Position numbers and translations under genes: made by a program. From Oscheius onirici (taxonomy: Eukaryota; Nematoda; Chromadorea; Rhabditida; Rhabditidae), in assembly GCA_932521025.1 (NCBI GenBank), contig OW051471.1, forward strand, positions 1,426,001 through 1,490,000: DNA of 64,000 nt. Reading direction: 5' to 3'. Under the pieces are notes generated by a model. The model had not been told where the DNA came from. It saw only the letters and a program-made list of their open reading frames with translations, and did no database searches. Below are positions 23,362-34,200 of this stretch, in pieces (positions within the stretch are counted from its first letter, which is position 1; each line of letters opens with the position of its first letter).

Positions 23362-24215
23362 ATGATCGGCGAAAAGACGAAAATTGAAATTCGTACGGAG
23401 TACGAAAATTTGCACTCATACAGGAAGGTAGCCTCAAAATTCGGAGTTGCTTACAATACGGTGATGAATATTATCAAGGAGAGGAAGAACAAGCCTCCTG
23501 GAAGAAAAAAGAACTTGAATTCTCGTCACATCAGGCAAATCAGGCGTTATATTACCGCAGAAGTCCGATCCGGTCGACGAGTTACTTCTCGAATTATCAA
23601 GATGGACCTGAATTTGAGCTGCAGTAGAAAAACAATTCGACGGGAAATGGTGAAATGGGAAAATATTCCCTACATATTCAGCCACAAATCCCTGCCTCTG
23701 AATGAAAAACAAAGAGCTGCTCGACTCAATTTCGCCAGACTCCAATTGATGAACGACACAGACTTTTCTACATGGATTTTTTCGGACGAAAAAAGATTTT
23801 CAATATATGGGCCGGATAATATGGGAACTTATCAAACACCCAATGCAAAACTGGCGCGAATCAAACGGCAAATGGGCGGTGGATCCGTGACGGTTCTCGG
23901 AGCCATCAGTAGTCGAGGAAATCTTCGTCATAAGATCAGTTTTCTGGTATTCGTTCATTCATTTTTAAATGTTTTCAGGTTGTATCTGATCATTACAAAG
24001 CGGACGAATACATTTCTGATCTAGAAACTACGTTTTTCCTATGTGCCCGCAAAGAAAATTGACGTCGTCAGGTCGTTTGGCAACAAGATGGCTCGAAAAT
24101 TCATGATAACAAGAAAGTTTACGAGTTTCTCGAAAAACTAGGAATCATAACAGTCAAATGGCCAACTGTCAGTCCCGATTTGAACATTATTGAAAACGTC
24201 TATATATCACAGTAA
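23362..24215 (+). pseudogene. Tc1-like (DD34E) transposase, decayed
   Basis: Starts at ATG 23362 after a CTTTTTCAG acceptor. Residues ~10-110 are the bipartite helix-turn-helix DNA-binding region (SYRKVASKFGVAYNTVMNII, then GRKKN and a second HTH). Catalytic block 1 is WIFSDEKRF. An intron 23949-23978 joins SFL to VVSDHYKAD. Catalytic blocks 2 and 3 are VVWQQDG and SPDLNIIENV, with 34 residues between D and E, the Tc1 spacing. An in-frame TGA near 24060 interrupts the segment before WQQDG, and the protein stops three codons after ENV, so the normal C-terminus is lost. Terminal inverted repeats were not identified by eye. Confidence 0.8.
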
Positions 24216-27200
24216 CAAGAGAGAAGAGAACACAATTCCACCACTAATCGGGTTTCATGACGCTAGAAGTTCTGCCGAGTACTTTGCAAGAAAGCTAGAG
24301 ATGAAAAAACTATGAGTTTCAGAGAGTTCCAGAGCTTCCTGTAATCTGAAGTTGTATTATTATTTCACAAGACTGGTTTTTCCCGCAAGCAAAACTCTGC
24401 ATGGCTAGGAAATTTGTATTTTTGTTCGTTTCAAACACTAGTTGACAAGAGTTCTGATCGCGGCTTTCATTATCTCACTTGTTTTACTCTCGTTTATTCA
24501 ACTTTATCGGGAAAAGTTACTGTTTTATCAAGTGCATAAATGAACGTCGCCAGAATTGTCTTACTCATCGTCTTGTTTTGTCTCCTTATGAGAGAATTCT
24601 TAGTCTAAAAAATTTACTCCAATTTTTTTGTTATTTCACTCGTTACGTAAAGTAAGGCATACTACTGCACCACAAGATCCAGTTTTTAAAAATACGCTTA
24701 AAAATTTGGACTACCTTCCTCCGAACACAGGAACTGATCTCACAGCCGAAACAAATCCCTAGGGCCAGGTCATTTGGCTCTGACGCGACTGTGTCAGCAG
24801 AGAGTGCTTTTAGAGAGTGGCCCTTCCATTGGGGGTAATTAGAATTGAACAAGTACTAAAGAGGACCAACATGTGTGTAGGAGAGGAAGAGGACAAAAAG
24901 TGTGTGTAAGACTCGTGGGAGTTACTAGGGACGGGTGGGCCAGGCTCAGAATAGACGGGAATTAAAACTTGACGAAGTTTCAAGAAAAATAGCTATTTTT
25001 TTACGCTTCACAAGATTGCGAATACCGCTGCCAGAGACCCTAGACATTTCAGAGCAGTGTTTAAAATGAAAAAAAAAGCCAAAGTTTTCAAAACATGCAA
25101 AGAAACCATTTGAAAGGGACGAGAGTAAACAATAAAGTAAAAAAGAACAGTCATTATTTGCAAAAAAAAACCTGAATGAAAACTTTGCGAAACGATATCC
25201 AAAATTGGTTGTTTTTATGTTTCTGAGGGCAAATATAGGGGTGTACACTAATTAGTTGAAACTCGGGTGTGGAGCCTAGCAGGTACATTGTGCGAGTCTG
25301 ATTTTCTGACTCATAATAGACATATGAACGGAATCACTGACTGTAATTTTGGTACTTTTCGTATGTTTCGACCATAACCATAACTACAGATATCTCTCGA
25401 CTTTTAAATAGGGGGTTTTATGCTTCAAAAGTCTAAGTTTTCCCCAGTTGGTCCATTTTTGCCAAAAGTGGGCGTTTTGAAACCTTCTTATCGCAGTGAC
25501 TGTTTGAGATAGTTTTGATTTTCCGACCGCATTGGAAAGAGTTTGTCAAGAGCTATCAGATTGTAGAACATCATAAGGCCGAAAAGTTTATTCTTACCCC
25601 AGTTTTGCTGGCATGAACTTTTGACATGCGCGATGAAAAGTCCATGATGAGGGTATCAGGGATCAAGAAATTTTACTTCGCTCTTTGTTCACTACGTTCG
25701 CTAGGAATCAGCTGCCCTATCCACAAAGTATTATTAAAAGCTATTACGTATCGTTTCCTAGTAAAAAGTAATATCGGCCGTTCATATGTCTATTATGAGT
25801 CAGAAAATCAGACTCGCACAATGTACCTGCGAGGCTCCAGACCCGAGCTTCAACTAATTAGTGTACACCCCTGTAGGTGACGCAGGCGCACTTATTCGGT
25901 TATTTCTTTCTGAAACATTTTGATGGCGATACTCCTGTTCTCGAACAATTTTTTTTGGATATCAGAGTTATGGGGATTTGGGATGGATACGTGAATCTAA
26001 AATGTTTCATGAAGTGCGGAAATCACCATAAGCGTCAAAGGAAAGATACATAGATTTAGCATTGGTGAGGGAAAAAATTGGCAAAAAAAATGGTACATGA
26101 ATTCTTTCAATGATTCACTAATTTCATAAAGCTTCGTAAACAACTGCAGAACAATTCTGCGAGTGTCTGTCAACGGCTGAAAATAATAAGCAAGAAAAAA
26201 AAACTGAGTGGCAGTAAAAACGAAGGAAACAACCACTTTTTTCGTGTTTCATAAGGCTGTTAGTAGCTCTACAAGTCTGGTCCAGGTCGGTAAGATGACA
26301 AATCAAAGAAAATACAAGCAAAAGTTTCTGTCAACCTGTATATGCCTCTCATTTGAGCTTCTACTGATAGCCAGACATCTGATGGTTTCTTGGCTGAAAC
26401 CTACAGCGAAAGCGTGGCTCATTCATCATTTTCCTAATTCAATTGGGAAAAGGACACGTGCGGCTTTTGATTCATCGGCCTGGAGATTCTATTCTCAGAG
26501 GAGAGAGTACTACTAGGACGCATTTTGATGGGATTAGATTTGAGGGAGAGGGCGAGGAGACATTTTAGGGGGATATTCGACATTGTTTTCAGAAAGTGGG
26601 AATGAGTAAGTGAGGCACTGGGTTTCGAAGAGTCACCTTCTAACGTAATACTGCTTTTTGTGCAGACAGATTCATGCACACAATGTCTTGACAAAAAAAA
26701 CAGTCAAACTTTGTGAAATGCAAATTTGAATGTTTTTTTTAGAAATGGCGATCTCATTGTCAGAAGTAAGAATATAAAGAAGGCTGGAATTTGAAGGTTT
26801 TTTCCAAAACATATATTTAAAACAGCGGGAAAACGGAGTTCTTTACTTTTCTGAATGAATTACTGGGAAAAATGTTTTGAGAAACTCAGATGGCATGAGA
26901 TGTGGAAGGTTTTGTAATGTTGAGGACGAAGCTGTACAATTTTTGTATGATTTACTTTGTTCCTTTTCCTTTCACACATAGTCAGCTTTCTTTGGGAAAA
27001 ACGGTGCATAGTCCTCTAGGGCAGCAAATCACTACTCTTTGAAACTGTCGCTGGAAAATTATTGCTGGTACTAAATGGTGTAAGAGTCCAATCCTATTTT
27101 GCCCCTGAGACAATGGTTGATCGAGAATACAGAGAGGCAATAATGAAATCAGAAGGACAAGCATGGTACTTTTTGACGGTACTTGGCTGCTGTTCTCAAC

Positions 27201-28255
27201 TAACTATTTGGCTAAAACGAACTGTCGGACATCCTCTGATCCCTAATCGATCTACCCCTCTGGAATGCTATGTTTTTGCTGGTCAGCAGTCTATTTTGAC
27301 AGACTGGCAGCTGTTCAGCTCTGCTGGAAGAGCTCCCATCTGTTCTCGACCTTTATTGCTCCCAGTTCTCTCTTGGCCCCATCTTATCTTATCTCGATGT
27401 TTTGACCCTTCAAACTTTTGTCTGGTCTCCCATACTTTGGGGTTCCAAGAGCATTTTTCCTTGTAAACTCAAAATTCGTTGAAAAAACGGCTTTAAAACT
27501 ATCGTTCGCGTTCAAGAGACTTTTTTTTGTTTCGCCCATAGTTTATATTTCCCGCTTTGACAGTTGTTTACTCCGTCCTTGACGTATTCTGTGCTTGAAG
27601 ATTGCCAAATAGAAAAATTTAGGGTACCTTTTCCACGTTTTTCCCGACATCGTTTATCGGTATTTTCAAGTTTGCCACCCTGTAATCATGGTTGTCCACC
27701 GGACCCTTGTCTCATTGCCAGTATGGCTGGAATTAAGAAACCAAGGCACCCGTTGTTAAAATATGCCCAGGAAAATATTCTGAGCATATGGTCAAGTTTC
27801 CCCCGGTAAAGTTAGTCCGAAAATGCGATTTAATCACGCGGATCCGGCCAACACTCGCGTAACGCAAGAAAAGAGTGCCAGTAAAACGAAGAAAACGATC
27901 AAACTTTTTCATGTTTCACAAGACAAGTTCACAATGCTCTGCAAGTCTAATCCAGGTCGGTAAGAAGGTAGCAAAAACCAGTCAAACGACGATTTGCTCC
28001 GAAAAATGCATACTCAAACTCTTCTACTCTCCGTTTTGTAGCTCTCAACGTTGAGGAATCATTTGACGAAAAAGACTATGTTTTTTGTTTCGTCTCTACT
28101 TGATATCAAAGAATTTTTTGCCTGTCCCTGTTCCGGTAGTCGTGGGCTGAAAAAACTGTATTTTTTGAATCCGCTTGGTCACCCATATTTACGACCTTTT
28201 TCCAGATTTCCTTCCGAAACCTGGCCTTTCTTCTTGTTCCAAGAGTCTCCCCTTC
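24216..28255. other. Gene-poor region upstream of glucocerebrosidase
   Basis: Contains the long-TIR MITE at 25236-25874 and a weak direct duplication (about 26205-26300 versus 27865-27970, sharing AAGTCTRRTCCAGGTCGGTA). Several ORFs of 80-135 codons occur but none shows a domain, signal peptide plus splice structure, or codon pattern that would support a gene. Confidence 0.45.
25236..25874. repeat. MITE with ~100-bp terminal inverted repeats
   Basis: Left end TAGGGGTGTACACTAATTAG and right end CTAATTAGTGTACACCCCTG are mirror images, and the match continues about 100 bp inward through GTACATTGTGCGAGTCTGAT and its complement. The element is about 640 bp with no ORF of interest; probable TA target site. 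Confidence 0.75.
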
Positions 28256-31200
28256 ATGCTACCGCACCTCCTTCTTCTAGGCTTGGGCCTGTTTTCTACA
28301 GTCCAAGCAAACTGTAATCCCAAAATTTATCCGGGCACTACAAACAATGTCGTCTGTGTCTGTAATTCGAGTTACTGCGACGAGTTACCGGTAGTTTCAG
28401 TCTTTTTAGTAAAAAAGAAAAATTCAGAGAATCGGACAGCTAAGAATCGACGAAGCTGTAGTTATACAATCGTCACTTGCTGGACAACGATTTGAGAGGG
28501 AGACTATGAAATTCTCGGAACCCAAGGCTGCTAGTAGGTTATTCTCACGTAGACAGAAACGTTGGGGTAGATATTATGACAGAAACCAAATCAATACGAA
28601 TTTGTTGCTATAGAATCTATGTTTTCGATGAAGTGTAAAAGTGAGCCTGAATGTGATGCAAGGAAATTACCATTTTGTTTTTGTTTTCCTGCTGAGTTTG
28701 CCTCTCTAAATGGAGACCTACAAACTAGGTGATGTATAGAATAAGTGAAATTCAAAATACTAAAAGGACACAATGCTTCACTTTTATCTACTTCACACAC
28801 ATAGAAACTATAACAAAGTCACTTATTGCTCAGTTTTTTTGTTTAATTCGTAACTGCGTACAGTTTTTTCAACTCTCAGTTTCAACGTTTGATGACTGAA
28901 TAAACCTGGAAGTTTCAAAAGAAGTAGTATGTCAATTTGTACAGTTAGTGAAGCAAAACTTCTCCCAAAATATTTAATGGGTTCAGAGCAAAAAGTAGTT
29001 TTTAGCCTTTTTCGCACCCAAAATTTCAATATTCCAGACAGCGCCTCCATAACCGTCGACCCACGCCTTACCTACCAAGAAATTTTCGGTTTCGGCGGAG
29101 CTTTTACCGATTCCGCCGGTATAAATTTTGCCTCTCTCTCCGAAGGCTCTCAGAAGAAACTTCTAGAAGCCTACTTTTCCGAAAATGGTCTGGAATATTC
29201 CATTGGAAGAGTTCCAATTGCCAGCTGTGATTTTTCCATAAGAGAATACAGTTACCTGGAAAAGGCCGAAGATTACACTCTTTCCAAGTTCAAACTGGCC
29301 GAGGAGGATCACAAGTACAAAATTCCTTACATAAAAAAGGCTCTGGAGCTGACTGGCGGCAATATGGTGCTCTTTGCTTCGCCCTGGAGCGCTCCGGGAT
29401 GGATGAAAACGACGGGCAGAATGAAGGGAACAGGATCGCTGAGGAATGAAAAGCAAGTTCATAAGGCCTATGCTGACTACTTTGTGAGGTACGTTTTTTT
29501 TGGTGAAAAGAGATAGCAAATTTGTAAATTGTGGTGAAAGTTCAATCGGAGTTCAATCCCCCATCGTTGCTTTGAAAATTCAGGTCTGTATGGAGGAAAC
29601 ATTTTAGCAATCAAGTTTTTCCCCAATAATAGTCCGCAAGAAGTTTTTGTCTTGACCGCCCGATTCGAGATATAAACGCCCGAAGAATTTTATATCCGTC
29701 CGAACAATTATAAAAAACTGGATAACGTTAGTACTTTTGTTAAATTTTCTACGGTTATAATTTTTCGGACGGATATAAACTATCGGACGGTCAAGACAGA
29801 AAAGAGCCAGAGCATATCGTTTTTCCCGCTTGAGTATTCAACGTTTTCATACATGTTTTGGGAAATGTTATAGGAAAATGCTCAAATTATCCTCCTTGTG
29901 GACAGTCTATACAGTACTACCAAACCAGGCTTACAAAATAAGCGAAGAGTTGCATTTCTCATTATTGTCAAAAGTTGATTATTATCTTGAAAGGCTAGGC
30001 CTATAGGAATATGCTTTTCCTTCGTTTTTCTTGGCTGAGTATTCAATGTTTAGACGTTACGACATGGTACGCAGTCAAAATTCTTGATTGTTGTGTTTCC
30101 AGTCCATTATTCTTTTACGGTACGACAAACAGGTTTCAAAAAACGTCTCTGGACTACCTCTCGTTATATGATACAATACTTGAAGCCAAAAATTCTAATT
30201 TTCAACTTTTCCGATGTTCGCTGAATTGTCTCATCCTGATCGCCAGTTGAGGAAAACTACAGATATTTTTTGACTGACTGACGTCTATGGGTATTAGAGC
30301 GAGCAACAAACTTTCAATCTTTCTATCCGGTTCTTTTTTCTCTCTGAAACAAAAAAAAGGAGAAAAAACACACGGAGTACCTTGTTTTTTTTGCGGCTTT
30401 TTCTCGGTAGCTGCTCAGGTTCCATTCACCTCCCACACAACCAACTAAAAATAATGGAAATTCATAATGTCATAATAGGCATAATAGACAGATTGATTCT
30501 AGCTAAATGGAGATTGATTGACATACAAAGACAAAGCCATATACTTTGGTCAGAAGATTTCATTCGATCGAGACCCATCCCGAGAACTGACAAGGAGGAT
30601 TCAGGCCGGTTGTGGTTCTTTCCAAAGTTTCAAGAACTTGCTATGAACAAGTCGGTGCTGATGAAGCACAAACGGAAGGTGTTTGCATCCTGCATAGAAC
30701 CTGCATTGCTGTATGGATCCGAATGCTCGTCTCTACGCGAAGAAGACATCAAACGATTGGCTATCGTACAGCGTCGTATGATGAGAAAGATGATCGGCGT
30801 CACACTGGCGGAAAGGAGAACCAATGAATGGCTGTCAGAAAAAGTACCAATACGAGATATCAGGAAGGGTTGGGCGATAAAGAAGTGGAACTGGGCCAAA
30901 TGTATTGCCATTGGAGCCAATGACAAATGGCTCAAACCTAGATGGAACTCTAATTTTGTCGAGGCATTCGGGGAACGATGGATGGAGGTGGCTGCGACTG
31001 ACCCCCAAAATTGGAGTCGAGCTATGATGGCTCATGTGAATCTATTTTAAATTGTCCTCGCGTCTCTGTCTGTATGTCTGAGGCCGATTGTAGACACTAA
31101 GGGGTTGGACGCCGAGACATGCGGGCTCGATTCCGGTCCAAATTTTTTTTTTGCAAAAACTTTTTTTTGCTAAAGTTTTTAATCTAATCCGAAAATGAAG

Positions 31201-34200
31201 TCAAAAATTTAATTTTTTTTGCGTCCGTCGAAAAATAGGTACGCAATATCAAACATATAAAAATAGTAAAGATCGTATTAAATGAGGGTTTTCTGGGGTA
31301 ATCGACCCCGCTGAGTTCGAATATACGAAATTTTAGTCACCTAACTTAAGTTGAAACATAGTAATGATGATTTTAAGCTTCAAAAATGAAAGTTTTCAAA
31401 TGTCGCGTGTGATCTGTCCATCCTGGGGTTTTCGATACTTTCGATACTTTTCGATACTGACACTATTTGGGACCCAAATCGTGCTTTCCACACCCTAACT
31501 CAAAAACCAAAAAAATTTTTTGGAAATTTTTTCTTTGAAATTTTGGATGTCTCAAAATGGCCTTAAACGATAGAGCAAATGTGTAGGAACATTTTTTGGT
31601 GAGGGGTCATGGGGCAAAAAATGCTTCAGAAAAAGTTATGGGCCTTCATAGTGGTCAAAAAACGCATTTTTGCCATAACGTCTTTTAGACCCTGTTTGGC
31701 GGAACTGAAATTTTTATGGTAAATAGGTCTTACTAACCCGCATCTATGGTGAAAAGTGGTGAAAGCAACTACGATGTTTCGAAGACTACATAAAGAATGG
31801 CATTTTGTCAATACTCGATTGTCGGACTCCTCGCTTTACAAGCTAAAATACACCTTTTCCAGATTCTTCGAAGACTACCGCAAGGAAGGAGTCCAATTTT
31901 GGGGAGCTACCATTCAAAATGAGCCGACGAGCGGGGCCATACCTGACTGGAAATGGCAGACCATGTTCTTTTCGTCTTCCGGCGAGAGGTAGGATTTCTT
32001 TGAGAAATCCAGAGAAATCCTGACTTTGGAAAAGCTGTTCCTTTGCAACTCAATGATCGATTCTTTTGAAAATCAAATTTCCTTTATGGAACTTTTGAAA
32101 CAAAAAATAATTCTTTTCAGAGACTTTGTCCGCTACTACCTCGGTCCAGCTTTGGCCAGTTCAAATGTGACTAATCGAATTCAGCTGATGGGACTCGATG
32201 ACGGACGCATCATGCTTCCTGCCTATGCTAATACTGTGAGTTAATTCCCCGATTCAACATTGAAAAAAATCCCAAAAATCGGTTTGAATTGAGGCGTTTA
32301 CCCTGAAAATCAGGGGTTTGTGCCTCTTGAAGAGAAATATTTTTGGGTTACTGTAGCGTTCTTTTTTTACTGAGCAGAATGTATTTTTTTCGCGAAAGTC
32401 AGTGACTAGCTTGAACCTGAAATTATCTATCTAGATTTCCTGAAATCGAAGAAAACTCCAAAAATGCTACTGTGTACCGATAGAAAAAGAGTTTCTGCTT
32501 CAGCTACAAGATAAATAAAAACAATAAAATGATGTCGTAATATTGGAAATAGGTTCATATGATTTGAAATGTAGCAATACGCATAATTTGATAATCTATG
32601 GTACGGAAAAACGTTTGTTCATTGCAGTTTGTTTTGGCATGCGATCATAGAAAGAATCGGGTTGTACTGCAGCAGGCGCCTCAGTTCGATCTGGCAAGTC
32701 CTATTCAAATTTTTTGTGCATTTTTCGTCAATTTCTCCAGTTTTCTTTCCTTTTTCTTGATTTTTTTTGCTTATTATTCGATGTTCGACCAATCAATATG
32801 TAAATCATGCAATTTTTAATCTTTTTCAACCCTCTTCGACCTATAAAAACGTAAATCCGGTATATATTCGGCTACTTTTTCGACGTTCTATTTTTTCATT
32901 GAATTATCTTTAGATATTATCTTCCGTTTTGCTTTTTAACGTATTTTTAACAGTTTAACGTTTCAGACAACAATAATGGGTTACCAAGCCCACAACGAGA
33001 GCAACAATATTCAGGAGGAAAATCAGCAAAAAGCCTAATTGTCGTAATAGAGGGAAATGAGATCAATCAACCTGAGGAAAGGATCCTGGCACACTTGACG
33101 TCCGTTGATCGGCAGCCACCAGATCTTGGCCAGTTGGGAGTGAATCGTCGACATCCTCACGCCTGGACCTTGCTTCAACAACGGGAGACGGAGACTTCTC
33201 CAGACTCGTTCAATCGTTTGGGTGTAGACCCATCGACGCTGAGGATGGAGGAAGTTCTGTGAGTGGTTAACTCGCTCATGGTGATATCCAATGGCTCCCA
33301 CGCAATTGTAGGCCAACCATTCGTCGCTGATGACGATGGTTCCAGGATTGATATTGGCTTGGATTATCGGGAGAAAAGTGGCAGCCGATCTGTTCGGGAC
33401 CCAGAACACTCTAGTTTCTCTCGTTCTTCTGTCGATCATCCCGAAAATCCACGGGCCTAGAGGATAATACTAACTGAGTTATTGACAAAAAATGATACCT
33501 TTAGAACGAGCCAAGTAGTTGTTTCGGCGATGGCCCTGGTGACCAACTCTATTTCCGATCAGATAGCGGCCCCTATTAGCCTTTCTACGTCCTCACATAT
33601 AGGCCTCGTCGATTTCAACGATATCTCCGACTCCGCCGAGTTTGGGAGCATCTTCGAGTTCTTTAACCATTAGTCCGCGGCAGTAATTACTCCTACGTTA
33701 ACGTTGATTTCAGAAAAAAGAACTACACTACCAATCAAGAAGAGTATGGCTGGATAGCTTGGATCCGGTCAGAACGTCAAGACGAGAAGGAGCGAGATCC
33801 TTTTCAAGACAGAATATTATGTAAAGTACATCTTTAGGACTGATCTATGACAAGAAGGTTAGCAAGGAGAGTAGACAGCCTAATACCTTTCTGTTCGGAC
33901 GACCGAGAATATCACGAGAAGTGAAGAAAGTCAATTCACCCGGAACAACGTTTGGATCATAGGCAGAGGCGCCATGATGGGCAGAAACGTGGTTCCTACA
34001 TTTAGTACACTGGTACTTGGGACAATCCTTCTTCATGAATTCGACGATTACTCCCGTACAGAGAGGCTGTTTTGGATTGAAGGGCTTGGCGTCACATCGG
34101 GTGAAGAATGGAGTTCCAACAAGGGTAACTCCAAGAGGAACAGGCTTCGGGATCAGCTCGTGCATCTGCAGGAACTCTTGAAGCTTCTCAGGAGTCTTGA

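Noticed and set aside
27062-27466. 134-codon plus ORF upstream of gba
   Set aside because: No domain, no signal peptide or repeat pattern, and no splice partners; composition like surrounding non-coding DNA.
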